Positions 1-5,569 of a stretch of 5,569 nucleotides of DNA are shown here, in pieces. The notes under the pieces were generated by a model that had not been told where the DNA came from, searched no databases, and saw only the letters and a program-made list of their open reading frames with translations. This stretch comes from Candidatus Omnitrophota bacterium (GTDB lineage Bacteria; Omnitrophota; Gorgyraeia; B26-G9), in contig JAQULA010000127.1 in the NCBI GenBank assembly GCA_028718845.1, positions 1 to 5,569 on the forward strand, read 5' to 3'. Numbering within the stretch: position 1 is the stretch's first letter; the number at the start of each line of letters is the position of its first letter. The position numbers and the translations under genes are program-made.

Positions 1-363
1 TTTCCGATGAATTTTTCTACGACGGCGGCGCCGGGTGGGGCCAGTTCTTTATATGCCGAAGTTTCCTACTCTCCGCGGCACAGGTTTAACCGGAAAACCG
101 CCGAGAAAACGATTCGGCGGGATTTAATCACTGCCGGGATCCTGCGGCCGGATGATAAAGTGCTGACGCGCCATGTTCATGATATCCGTTACGGGTATGT
201 TGTCTATGATCATGCCTATCGGGAGAGTCTGGCGACGATCAACACTTTTTTGGCACGCAGCGGCATGCTCACGGCCGGACGGTTCGGCCGCTGGAAATAT
301 ATGTCCATGGAGGATGTGTTGTTGGACGGTAAAATAGTGAGCGAGTACATTAGGAAAACATGA
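1..363 (+). CDS. FAD-dependent amine-oxidase-like oxidoreductase, C-terminal part (5' end outside window)
   Basis: The frame is open from the first base (Phe-Pro precede the first Met at 7), so the real start is almost certainly upstream and only the last 120 residues are seen. The piece looks like the C-terminus of the flavin-containing amine oxidoreductase / protoporphyrinogen-oxidase-like superfamily, which includes enzymes often found in glycan loci. Supporting stretches are SSLYAEVSYSP, a YGYVVYDHAYRESL segment, and the near-terminal AGRFGRWKYMSMEDVLLDGK. In the family, the last of these is the glycine/aromatic segment that closes over the flavin, followed by a helix. The N-terminal dinucleotide-binding GxGxxG motif would lie outside the window, so the FAD assignment rests on this tail alone. 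The substrate is unknown; a sugar or lipid-carrier intermediate is an inference from the neighbours. The stop overlaps the next start (ATGA), which implies one operon with the exporter. Confidence 0.72.
   Translation, partial: FPMNFSTTAAPGGASSLYAEVSYSPRHRFNRKTAEKTIRRDLITAGILRPDDKVLTRHVHDIRYGYVVYDHAYRESLATINTFLARSGMLTAGRFGRWKYMSMEDVLLDGKIVSEYIRKT
352..355 (+). promoter_or_regulatory. Ribosome binding site for the Wzm permease
   Basis: AGGA lies inside the end of the oxidoreductase gene, 4 bases before the ATG at 360. The spacing is short, and the start also overlaps the upstream stop codon, so re-initiation by ribosomes finishing the upstream gene probably adds to initiation here. Confidence 0.45.
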
Positions 364-1139
364 TCTACGCTTATTGCAAACAACTCTATCGTTACCGCGG
401 GCTGATCTCGGCATTGGCGGCCAAGGAAGTTAAAGTACGGTATAAGTCCGCGGCCTTGGGCTGGTTGTGGTCACTATTGCATCCGTTATTATTGATGCTG
501 GTGTTATCGATCGTGTTTACCTATGTTATCAACATGGGGATCGAGGCCTTTCCGGCTTTCTTGTTGAGCGCGCTTTTACCGTGGTTCTTTTTCAGTTTTT
601 CCGTGCAAAACGCCACGACGGCGATCGTCGATAATGCCAGCCTGATAAAAAAAGCGTATTTTCCTTACGAGGTCATTCCGCTGGCGGTGGTCGCGGCGCA
701 ATTGTTCAATTTCCTGATATCCCTGGCGGTCCTTTTTCTCTTCCTGGTTTATTTCCATATTTATCCGGCGATCGAGTGGCTGTTACTGCCGGCGGTAGTG
801 GGGATGGAAACGTTGTTTATTCTGGGGATGAGTCTCATCGTTTGTGCCGGGCATACCCTGTTTCGCGATGTTCGTTACGCGGTCGAACTATTGCTGTTGG
901 CCTGGTTTTACGCGACGCCGATTTTTTATCCGGTTTCGATGGTGCCGGAGGTATTGCGGCCGTGGTTATATGCGAATCCGTTAACGTTGTTCGTGTCGAT
1001 GTACCGGGATATTTTGCTGTACCGGAAGATGCCGGCGGCCGGGGAATTCTGGGCCGGGCTGGCGGTAAGTATCGTAATTTGCGGGGTGGGTATCGTCGTT
1101 TTCTCCCGCGCTAAAAAACATTTTGCGGATGTGACCTGA
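360..1139 (+). CDS. wzm: ABC-2 type polysaccharide export permease (Wzm/TagG family)
   Basis: This is the inner-membrane permease subunit of an ABC exporter for lipid-linked surface polysaccharide. It has 259 residues, the usual family length. The N-terminus carries the amphipathic cytoplasmic interface with the family hallmark KEVKVRYKSAALGWLWSLLHP-like block (residues 22-42, seen as KVRY...LGWLWSLLHP). Hydrophobic segments lie at about 36-58, 63-83, 105-132, 139-163, 173-190 and 230-249, giving six spans. Other family signatures are LIKKAYFPYEVIPLA (95-109), RDVRYAVELLLLAWFYATP (169-187) with IFYP after it, and NPLTLFVSMYRDILL (206-220). It should dimerise and pair with the ATPase encoded 2 bases downstream. 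The start is the ATG overlapping the upstream TGA; it gives the normal N-terminus. Nothing is unusual in the permease itself, which contrasts with its oversized ATPase partner. The transported glycan cannot be told from the sequence. Confidence 0.95.
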   Translation: MIYAYCKQLYRYRGLISALAAKEVKVRYKSAALGWLWSLLHPLLLMLVLSIVFTYVINMGIEAFPAFLLSALLPWFFFSFSVQNATTAIVDNASLIKKAYFPYEVIPLAVVAAQLFNFLISLAVLFLFLVYFHIYPAIEWLLLPAVVGMETLFILGMSLIVCAGHTLFRDVRYAVELLLLAWFYATPIFYPVSMVPEVLRPWLYANPLTLFVSMYRDILLYRKMPAAGEFWAGLAVSIVICGVGIVVFSRAKKHFADVT

Positions 1140-1141
1140 TT

Positions 1142-4100
1142 ATGCCGGAAACGGTTATTGACCTCAAGGGTATCGGTAAGAAATACGATATGGCCGGAAT
1201 GGCCCGGTCGTTGAGCGGGCTTATTGTCTCCCGCGCCAAACCGCCGCGGCCGCGGCGTGAAGTGTGGGCGCTGCACGATGTCGATTTGTCCGTGGCCAAA
1301 GGAGAAACGGTCGGCATTATCGGCGAGAACGCTTCCGGCAAGACAACGCTGTTACGGGTCATCAGCGGCATTACCGTGCCGACCCGGGGAACGGTGCGGG
1401 TGAGCGGTTCGGTTGCCGGGCTCCTGGATGTGGGCGCCGGGCTGCATCCGGAACTTACCGGACGCGAGAATATTTACCTGGACGGTTTTCTCTACGGAAT
1501 GGATAAAGGCGATATCGAGGCCGGTTTCGAACGCATTGTCGAATTTTCCGGATTGCGGGACTATCTTGAGAGCGCGGTCAAAACCTATTCTCAGGGCATG
1601 CTGGTCCGTCTGGGGCTTTCCGTCGCCGTGCATAGCGATCCGGATATCTTTCTTATCGATGACAGCCTGGCGGTCGGCGACGAAGAATTTCAGCGCAAAT
1701 GCCTGGGGAAAATAACCGAACTTAAAGGCAAAGGCAAAACCATCATCGTTGTTTCGCATGACCTGGATTCGATCAGCCGGATATGCGAGCGGGGTATTCT
1801 GCTCAAAGCCGGGGGGGTTATCAAGAGCGGTTCGATGCATAAAGTGATTACGCGTTATATCAAAGCCGTGGGAGATAAACGCGCCATCGCCACCATAGAT
1901 AACGGGCGACTGAGCGTCATTTTTAATGCCGGAAAAATAATTTTGCTGTGGGACGGGAAATCTTTGACCAAAAATTTCGGCGGTTATGCCGGGCTGGAAT
2001 TGCCGGATGCCTGGCTGATGTCCTGGCAAGCCCAGTGGAGTATCGTTGAGAGCGGTAATGGTTTTTGGAAAGCGGAAGGGCGCTTCGGCAAATATAATGC
2101 CGCAATTACCATCGAATGCCGGGTGGAGACCGAACGCCGGATTTGTTGGAACGTGCGTATCTCCGGGGATCAATCATTGGCCGGCAAAAAAGCCGGATTC
2201 GGGTTTATGCTGAGTGAACACTATAACCGTTTTTTCAACGGAGAAGCGCTTGAAGATATCGCTGTTCCTGCGGCTATGCAGCAGCAATGGACGGATGTTT
2301 TTCGCAGCGACGAGCGGAACGCGCCGATGGCGCTGTGCGCGGACGACGATCTGCCGGCGGTCCTGGCTGATTTCAATCCCGGCGATTATACGGGGTTTGG
2401 ACTAATCCAGGTTACCGATCGTGAATTGGACGCGAAAGTGATCCAGATGCATATGAAATTCCCGGGGGCGGATTCCTCGTGCCGGGATACGGATGCGCCG
2501 GTGCAGTGCGCGGCGGTGCTGGAACTTGTCGATTACCCCGCGTTTGAAGAGTTTATCCGGGAACGTAACGCCGCACACATGATCGAGCTGGGCCCGCTCT
2601 CAGTGCGGCGGTATCGTGACGGTTTGCAGGTATTATACGATGGGGTGGTATTAACGAAACACAATAATCTTAGGTTTGAATTTTCCGTTCTCGGGAAAAC
2701 GTTTAATGTGTTCGACGGGCAATGGCGTCTCAATAAAGAAAATGATACCAGTTTGCGGATAGAGTCGGTATTCAGTGATATGCGTCTTAACGCCGTGCTG
2801 GTATTATCGCTTCGGCCGAATGCATTGTCCTGGGATATCCGGGTTAACGGCGATAATACAACGGTTATTGAGGCGATAGGGCCGCGGATCGCGGTTACGG
2901 AAAAATATCGTAATTATTTCGACGAAGAACAGGAAAAAGGTTTTGCTCCGGCCTCGGAATATGCCGAACAGGTGTATCGATCCGGGCAAAAACCGGGGTT
3001 TATCGGACTAAGCGTGGATGACCATGCGCTGCCGGCAATAGTTCTGACTACCGAGGCCGAAGTGGTGGTGGAATTGCGTAATGCCCGCTTTGACCGGGAG
3101 GAACGCGTTTTGCTTTGTACGGCCGTCGGTTCGGGGCAGGTTTCCGGGGTGTTGGCGATGTTACCGACTCTTTCCGACAAAACCGCATATATTGCGGAAA
3201 GAAAGAGTTTTACGCCGGTTTTGGGTTCGGTCGGCGACGGACGGGTCCGGCTGGAGTACGATTCCCGCCGGATAAATTTATTCCATGAGCAAACGGCCGT
3301 GACCGCGGATGAAGGCTTTTGTACCGGGGTATATTTTCAGGGCCGGTGGCATGAATCCCGGGAATTGGATAGAGAAATTGTCCGGGATGGTAATTGCTTA
3401 AAAGTAACGATCAAACGGCGGATCCCCGGGATCAAAGAATGGTGGCGGATAGAATTGGACCGGGAAACCGTTTATTGGTCGATCGGATTTGAAATGCCGG
3501 AAGCGATCGCCGATATCCATTTTAAGGCCGGAGTGCTCTTGCATCCCCGGTATGAACAATGGGCGCATTCCTTCGCTACCGGAAATCTGCAGCAGTCGGA
3601 CAGTGAGGGAGCGATTATCGAACTGGACAGAGACGATCATGCTTTGCTGGGGGCGCAGGCGCCGGAGGATGGTCCGGCGGTTTTGTTCGAACGGGAACCG
3701 CTGGGCATGCCGACCGGGATAATTATCCGCAAGGACAATGGACGGTGTTTGCTGCAGTTTAAATTCAAAAGTCCTCCCGGGCTTGTTTGCGAGGAAAAGC
3801 AAAAATTTTTTTCCGGTTTGCTCCGGCTGCCCGGAAAAAAATCCTGGAAAAAGGATATCGCTGAGCACCGGTCAAATAATTTTTCTTTGAACGCGGACCG
3901 GGCTTTTTCCTTGTCGGTGGGGGAGAAAAAAATCGACCTGACATATAATCAAAAATCATTGGTTGGCGGAGACGGCCTGGGAGTTTTCCTGAAGACGGAT
4001 CAGGGTGATGTCGAGTCCGGTCATGCCGAGTGGAGCGTGAAAAAGACCGGCCCGGAAAAAATGGAGATATACCAGCGATGGGCCGATCTGCCGCTGATCC

Positions 4101-5188
4101 AAAAATGGGAATTTGTCCGGGTCCGGGAAGCCATCGAATGGACGATAAAATTTTTCGTCGAGCGTCCGGTCCGGTTACAGGGGGTATTTATCAATGTCGT
4201 TCCCCATGTTTCGCTGGTGCGGTGGATGACTAAAGAGCAGCAGGGAGACATCGGAACGGATAGGGAACTGCCGGCTTCGATTGCGTTGTTCGATAACCGC
4301 AGCCGCGGTATCGCGTTTTTTGCCCGGGAAATTTCCCGGGCTCATCCGGGATTGTTGTTTAATCCGACGGTAGATATGAACACGTGGTTTTTACATGTTT
4401 ACCGCCATCCCCGGAGCCGGTTATTCATGTGCGGGGTGAACTATCTTATCGCGCCGGACCGGAGTGTTTTGAATCCGGGCGAGCATGCGCTGTTCCGGGC
4501 GCGGATCCTTCCGGCCGAAGATCCGGCCGATATGGCTTCTCTGATCGATCCCGTTCCCGCCGACGAACCCCGGGCCATGCGCAGCGGCAGGTTTTCGCTG
4601 GTGATTGAAAAGGCGAAGATCAAGCTTTTTTGGGAAGGTAAGGAGTTGACTAAAACTCTCGGATTATACAGTGTGTTTGTCTGCGGCAACCGCTGGATCA
4701 ATTCCAGCCTGGCGAAGTGGGAGGTATCCATCCTGCCGGATAAAACCGTGATATCTTTGTTGTGGAATGAGGTCGAGGTTGTCCAGCAATGGGAGCTGGT
4801 ATTGCTCAGTGAGCATGAGTTGTCCTGGACAATTACTACCGATATCCGGAACTCCGGGATTGAGACGGCCGCGGCGGTAGTGATGCTCAGCGATATTTAT
4901 CAGGAATACCGGACCGATAATTGCCGGAGCGGAAGGTTCCCGGGGACCTTTAATGCTAATGACTGGCAGGTTCTTGACAGCGGTAATGATATTATCAAAG
5001 TTTACGCGGAAAATAAACTGCCGAATATCGGTTTTCAGGGTAGCGCATCGGCCGGCGAATACAGTAATTCCGTTGAAAACACCGACGCGGTCCATGCCGC
5101 GCGGGTGCTGAAATGCCAGGGCCGGGTTATCGGCGGAGATTCCCGGAGTGTTTTTTCTGTCCGCATACGTTTAGAGGAAAACTCATGA
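1142..5188 (+). CDS. wzt: Giant Wzt-type polysaccharide ABC transporter ATPase with five C-terminal repeat modules
   Basis: This is the cytoplasmic ATPase partner of the Wzm permease, 1348 residues long, against roughly 240-450 for known Wzt/TagH-type proteins. Residues 1 to about 240 form the nucleotide-binding domain: Walker A GENASGKTT (61-69), the Wzt-typical GAGLHPELTGREN segment (98-110), ABC signature YSQGM (149-153), Walker B DIFLID (168-173), D-loop LAVGD (176-180) and switch His206 in VVSHD. Asp174 occupies the catalytic Glu position. After a short linker (about 241-254) come five divergent copies of one module, at about 255-470, 484-690, 698-900, 918-1127 and 1147-1346. Each seems to be a strand-rich (beta-sandwich-like) unit with conserved Trp and Tyr anchors. 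No membrane span or signal peptide is visible. Known Wzt proteins can bear one C-terminal glycan-binding domain that recognises the chain-terminal modification; five modules may bind several sites on a glycan. That function is inferred, and homology of these modules to the classic Wzt-C domain is not shown. The start gives a normal Wzt N-terminus, though no good Shine-Dalgarno precedes it, so coupling to wzm is likely. The frame is intact throughout. Confidence 0.93.
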   Translation: MPETVIDLKGIGKKYDMAGMARSLSGLIVSRAKPPRPRREVWALHDVDLSVAKGETVGIIGENASGKTTLLRVISGITVPTRGTVRVSGSVAGLLDVGAGLHPELTGRENIYLDGFLYGMDKGDIEAGFERIVEFSGLRDYLESAVKTYSQGMLVRLGLSVAVHSDPDIFLIDDSLAVGDEEFQRKCLGKITELKGKGKTIIVVSHDLDSISRICERGILLKAGGVIKSGSMHKVITRYIKAVGDKRAIATIDNGRLSVIFNAGKIILLWDGKSLTKNFGGYAGLELPDAWLMSWQAQWSIVESGNGFWKAEGRFGKYNAAITIECRVETERRICWNVRISGDQSLAGKKAGFGFMLSEHYNRFFNGEALEDIAVPAAMQQQWTDVFRSDERNAPMALCADDDLPAVLADFNPGDYTGFGLIQVTDRELDAKVIQMHMKFPGADSSCRDTDAPVQCAAVLELVDYPAFEEFIRERNAAHMIELGPLSVRRYRDGLQVLYDGVVLTKHNNLRFEFSVLGKTFNVFDGQWRLNKENDTSLRIESVFSDMRLNAVLVLSLRPNALSWDIRVNGDNTTVIEAIGPRIAVTEKYRNYFDEEQEKGFAPASEYAEQVYRSGQKPGFIGLSVDDHALPAIVLTTEAEVVVELRNARFDREERVLLCTAVGSGQVSGVLAMLPTLSDKTAYIAERKSFTPVLGSVGDGRVRLEYDSRRINLFHEQTAVTADEGFCTGVYFQGRWHESRELDREIVRDGNCLKVTIKRRIPGIKEWWRIELDRETVYWSIGFEMPEAIADIHFKAGVLLHPRYEQWAHSFATGNLQQSDSEGAIIELDRDDHALLGAQAPEDGPAVLFEREPLGMPTGIIIRKDNGRCLLQFKFKSPPGLVCEEKQKFFSGLLRLPGKKSWKKDIAEHRSNNFSLNADRAFSLSVGEKKIDLTYNQKSLVGGDGLGVFLKTDQGDVESGHAEWSVKKTGPEKMEIYQRWADLPLIQKWEFVRVREAIEWTIKFFVERPVRLQGVFINVVPHVSLVRWMTKEQQGDIGTDRELPASIALFDNRSRGIAFFAREISRAHPGLLFNPTVDMNTWFLHVYRHPRSRLFMCGVNYLIAPDRSVLNPGEHALFRARILPAEDPADMASLIDPVPADEPRAMRSGRFSLVIEKAKIKLFWEGKELTKTLGLYSVFVCGNRWINSSLAKWEVSILPDKTVISLLWNEVEVVQQWELVLLSEHELSWTITTDIRNSGIETAAAVVMLSDIYQEYRTDNCRSGRFPGTFNANDWQVLDSGNDIIKVYAENKLPNIGFQGSASAGEYSNSVENTDAVHAARVLKCQGRVIGGDSRSVFSVRIRLEENS
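1904..2551 (+). repeat. Protein repeat module 1 of the Wzt extension
   Basis: Residues about 255-470. Anchors are the hairpin LSVIFNAGKIILLWDGKSLT with Trp270, AQW at Trp299, ICWNVRI at Trp336, and LSEHYNRFF at Tyr361. It ends with strands AKVIQMHMKF and CAAVLELVD. With module 5 it keeps the best form of the W-[D/E]-G-K-x-L-T-K turn. Borders are approximate because they were drawn by hand alignment of the five copies. Confidence 0.8.
2591..3211 (+). repeat. Protein repeat module 2 of the Wzt extension
   Basis: Residues about 484-690. Anchors are LSVRRYRDGLQVLYDGVVLT with Tyr499, GQW at Trp528, LSWDIRVNG at Trp564, and VTEKYRNYF at Tyr589. It ends with ERVLLCTAV and SGVLAMLPT, matching the closing strands of the other copies. 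The turn keeps DG and LTK but loses the Lys after the Gly. Confidence 0.78.
3233..3841 (+). repeat. Protein repeat module 3 of the Wzt extension
   Basis: Residues about 698-900. This is the most diverged copy at its start: VRLEYDSRRINLFHEQTAVT, with His715 where the others have Trp or Tyr. GRW at Trp736 comes 21 rather than 29 residues later, so one loop is 8 residues shorter. The rest is regular: VYWSIGF at Trp779, LHPRYEQWA at Tyr804, and closing strands GRCLLQFKFK and FFSGLLRLPG. Confidence 0.72.
3805..3842. repeat. 12-bp inverted repeat with 14-base loop inside module 3
   Basis: ATTTTTTTCCGG (3805-3816) is the exact reverse complement of CCGGAAAAAAAT (3831-3842). It lies inside the coding sequence near the end of module 3. 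It lacks the order of a GC stem followed by a T run, so it is not an intrinsic terminator for the + strand. It may simply reflect Lys and Phe codons plus the general CCGG excess. Confidence 0.5.
3893..4522 (+). repeat. Protein repeat module 4 of the Wzt extension
   Basis: Residues about 918-1127. Anchors are FSLSVGEKKIDLTYNQKSL with Tyr935, AEW at Trp964, and IEWTIKF at Trp1000. The segment HVSLVRWM puts Leu1025 where the other four copies have Tyr. It ends with SRLFMCGVN and LFRARILPA. The glycine turn and the LTK of modules 1 and 5 are replaced (NQKSLVGG). Confidence 0.74.
4322..4341. repeat. Perfect 20-bp palindrome inside module 4
   Basis: GCCCGGGAAATTTCCCGGGC equals its own reverse complement; the flanking bases do not extend it. 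It encodes Ala-Arg-Glu-Ile-Ser-Arg-Ala (residues 1061-1067). It contains two CCCGGG hexamers. There is no loop, so it looks more like a dyad site than a hairpin; its function, if any, is unknown. Confidence 0.6.
4580..5179 (+). repeat. Protein repeat module 5 of the Wzt extension
   Basis: Residues about 1147-1346, ending at the protein C-terminus. Anchors are FSLVIEKAKIKLFWEGKELT with Trp1164, AKW at Trp1193, LSWTITTDI at Trp1229, and LSDIYQEYR at Tyr1254. It closes with ARVLKCQGRV and FSVRIRLEE. It matches module 1 most closely in the hairpin and in the [F/V]MLS[E/D]xY segment. Confidence 0.8.
5173..5177 (+). promoter_or_regulatory. Ribosome binding site for the radical SAM gene
   Basis: AGAGG sits inside the last codons of the Wzt gene, 7 bases before the ATG at 5185, at good Shine-Dalgarno spacing. 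It supports that start, which overlaps the upstream TGA as ATGA. Confidence 0.7.
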
Positions 5189-5569
5189 TAAACCTTCTTG
5201 ATACGATCGAAATTTGCGACCTGGGAATCGCGACCCGGTGTAATTTTCAGTGTAAAATGTGCCGTTCGTGGCAGGAGAGCGGATGTCCGGAACAGGAGAT
5301 GAGTAATGCCGATTGGGAGGATGTGATTAAACAATTGCATCAATTGCTGCCTTCGGACCGTAAAGTGATTTTTTCCGGTTCCGGGGAGGCGCTTTTACGC
5401 GAAGGGGTGGAGGAGTTATTATGCCTGGCGGCATCGAAGTTCAAGGTCGGCCTGAATTCTAACGGTTATCTTATCGATGAACCGATGGCCCGGTTGATCG
5501 CGCGCAATGTCGAGGCGATCAATATCTCTTTGGACGGCACAACGCCGCAAACCCACGACTATATCCGGG
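5185..5569 (+). CDS. Radical SAM enzyme, N-terminal part (3' end outside window)
   Basis: The frame opens at an ATG with a good Shine-Dalgarno and stays open to the window edge, giving 128 residues. The radical SAM cysteine motif is present early as RCNFQCKMC, with Cys19, Cys23 and Cys26 (CX3CX2C) to ligate the 4Fe-4S cluster that cleaves S-adenosylmethionine. Further core motifs follow in the expected order: FSGSGEALL (63-71) in place of the usual GGEP strand, LNSNGYLI (90-97), and INISLDGTTPQTHDYIR (112-128). This layout is that of the SPASM/twitch-type radical SAM proteins, but the C-terminal domain that would settle the subfamily is not in the window. Its position directly after the exporter ATPase suggests it modifies a component of the exported product or a linked metabolite; the substrate cannot be inferred. 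The first Gly-Gly is changed to Gly-Ser-Gly and the Pro to Ala, a mild departure from the consensus. Confidence 0.92.
   Translation, partial: MINLLDTIEICDLGIATRCNFQCKMCRSWQESGCPEQEMSNADWEDVIKQLHQLLPSDRKVIFSGSGEALLREGVEELLCLAASKFKVGLNSNGYLIDEPMARLIARNVEAINISLDGTTPQTHDYIR

Noticed and set aside
647..653. A7 tract in wzm as a phase-variable or slippery site
   Set aside because: It encodes the family-typical LIKKAYFP segment, and similar A7 runs occur at 3835-3841 and 3926-3932 at Lys-Lys codons, so it reflects codon use. Seven bases is also short for phase variation.
776..1114. A 112-codon plus-strand frame inside the permease gene
   Set aside because: The overlapping frame encodes the conserved RDV, TPIFYP and NPL motifs of Wzm; the alternative is Gly/Arg/Val-rich with no domain.
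1352..2173. A 273-codon open frame on the minus strand
   Set aside because: It lies fully antisense to the ABC ATPase motifs and module 1, has no recognisable domain or good start context, and is the type of long shadow frame expected opposite codons rich in CCGG.
3398..3868. A 156-codon minus-strand frame opposite module 3
   Set aside because: The plus-strand frame carries the repeat anchors with proper spacing, whereas the minus-strand product shows no motif and is low-complexity in charge and Pro.
1904..5179. Tandem DNA repeat or recent duplication underlying the five modules
   Set aside because: The copies are too diverged at DNA level for any long shared run to be seen; only protein-level anchors repeat, so the duplications are old.
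1142..5188. Possible fusion or frameshift artefact joining two genes into one 4-kb frame
   Set aside because: The frame is continuous, module spacing is regular from the ATPase linker to the C-terminus, base composition is uniform, and the stop is followed by a properly spaced next gene.

Overview
The window is wall-to-wall coding on the + strand and reads as the middle of one bacterial operon for exporting and modifying a surface polysaccharide. Four genes lie head to tail: (1) the last 120 codons of a flavin-dependent amine-oxidase-like oxidoreductase (1-363); (2) a complete ABC-2 polysaccharide export permease of the Wzm/TagG type (360-1139); (3) a complete but hugely enlarged Wzt-type ABC ATPase of 1348 residues (1142-5188); (4) the first 128 codons of a radical SAM enzyme (5185 to the window end). 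Genes 1/2 and 3/4 overlap by ATGA and genes 2/3 are 2 bases apart, so translation is probably coupled. I see no RNA gene, mobile element, CRISPR array, promoter or terminator, and no non-coding stretch longer than 2 bases.

The standout is gene 3. Ordinary Wzt proteins have an ATPase of about 240 residues, with or without one C-terminal carbohydrate-binding domain. Here the ATPase (residues 1 to about 240) is followed by about 1100 residues that resolve by eye into five divergent tandem copies of one module with a 215-229 residue period. Anchor residues repeat at nearly fixed spacing: an N-terminal hairpin ending in an aromatic residue (His in copy 3), then an [A/G]-x-W, then a second Trp, then a Tyr exactly 25 residues after that Trp (Leu in copy 4). 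No membrane segment or signal peptide is visible in the extension, so the five modules should sit in the cytoplasm beside the transporter. A reasonable inference is a multivalent glycan-reading or chain-length-sensing device. The ATPase also has Asp where the catalytic Glu normally follows the Walker B Asp.

Working model: the glycan is built in the cytoplasm on a lipid carrier, the permease and ATPase move it across the inner membrane, the five-module tail engages the glycan before or during export, and the flanking flavin and radical SAM enzymes make or modify sugars or other parts of the product. No glycosyltransferase is visible, so the glycan cannot be identified.

The organism is a bacterium with GC a little above 50% by eye and a striking excess of CCGG. 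The gene combination resembles what I recall from environmental candidate phyla such as Omnitrophota, but nothing in the window proves a taxon.
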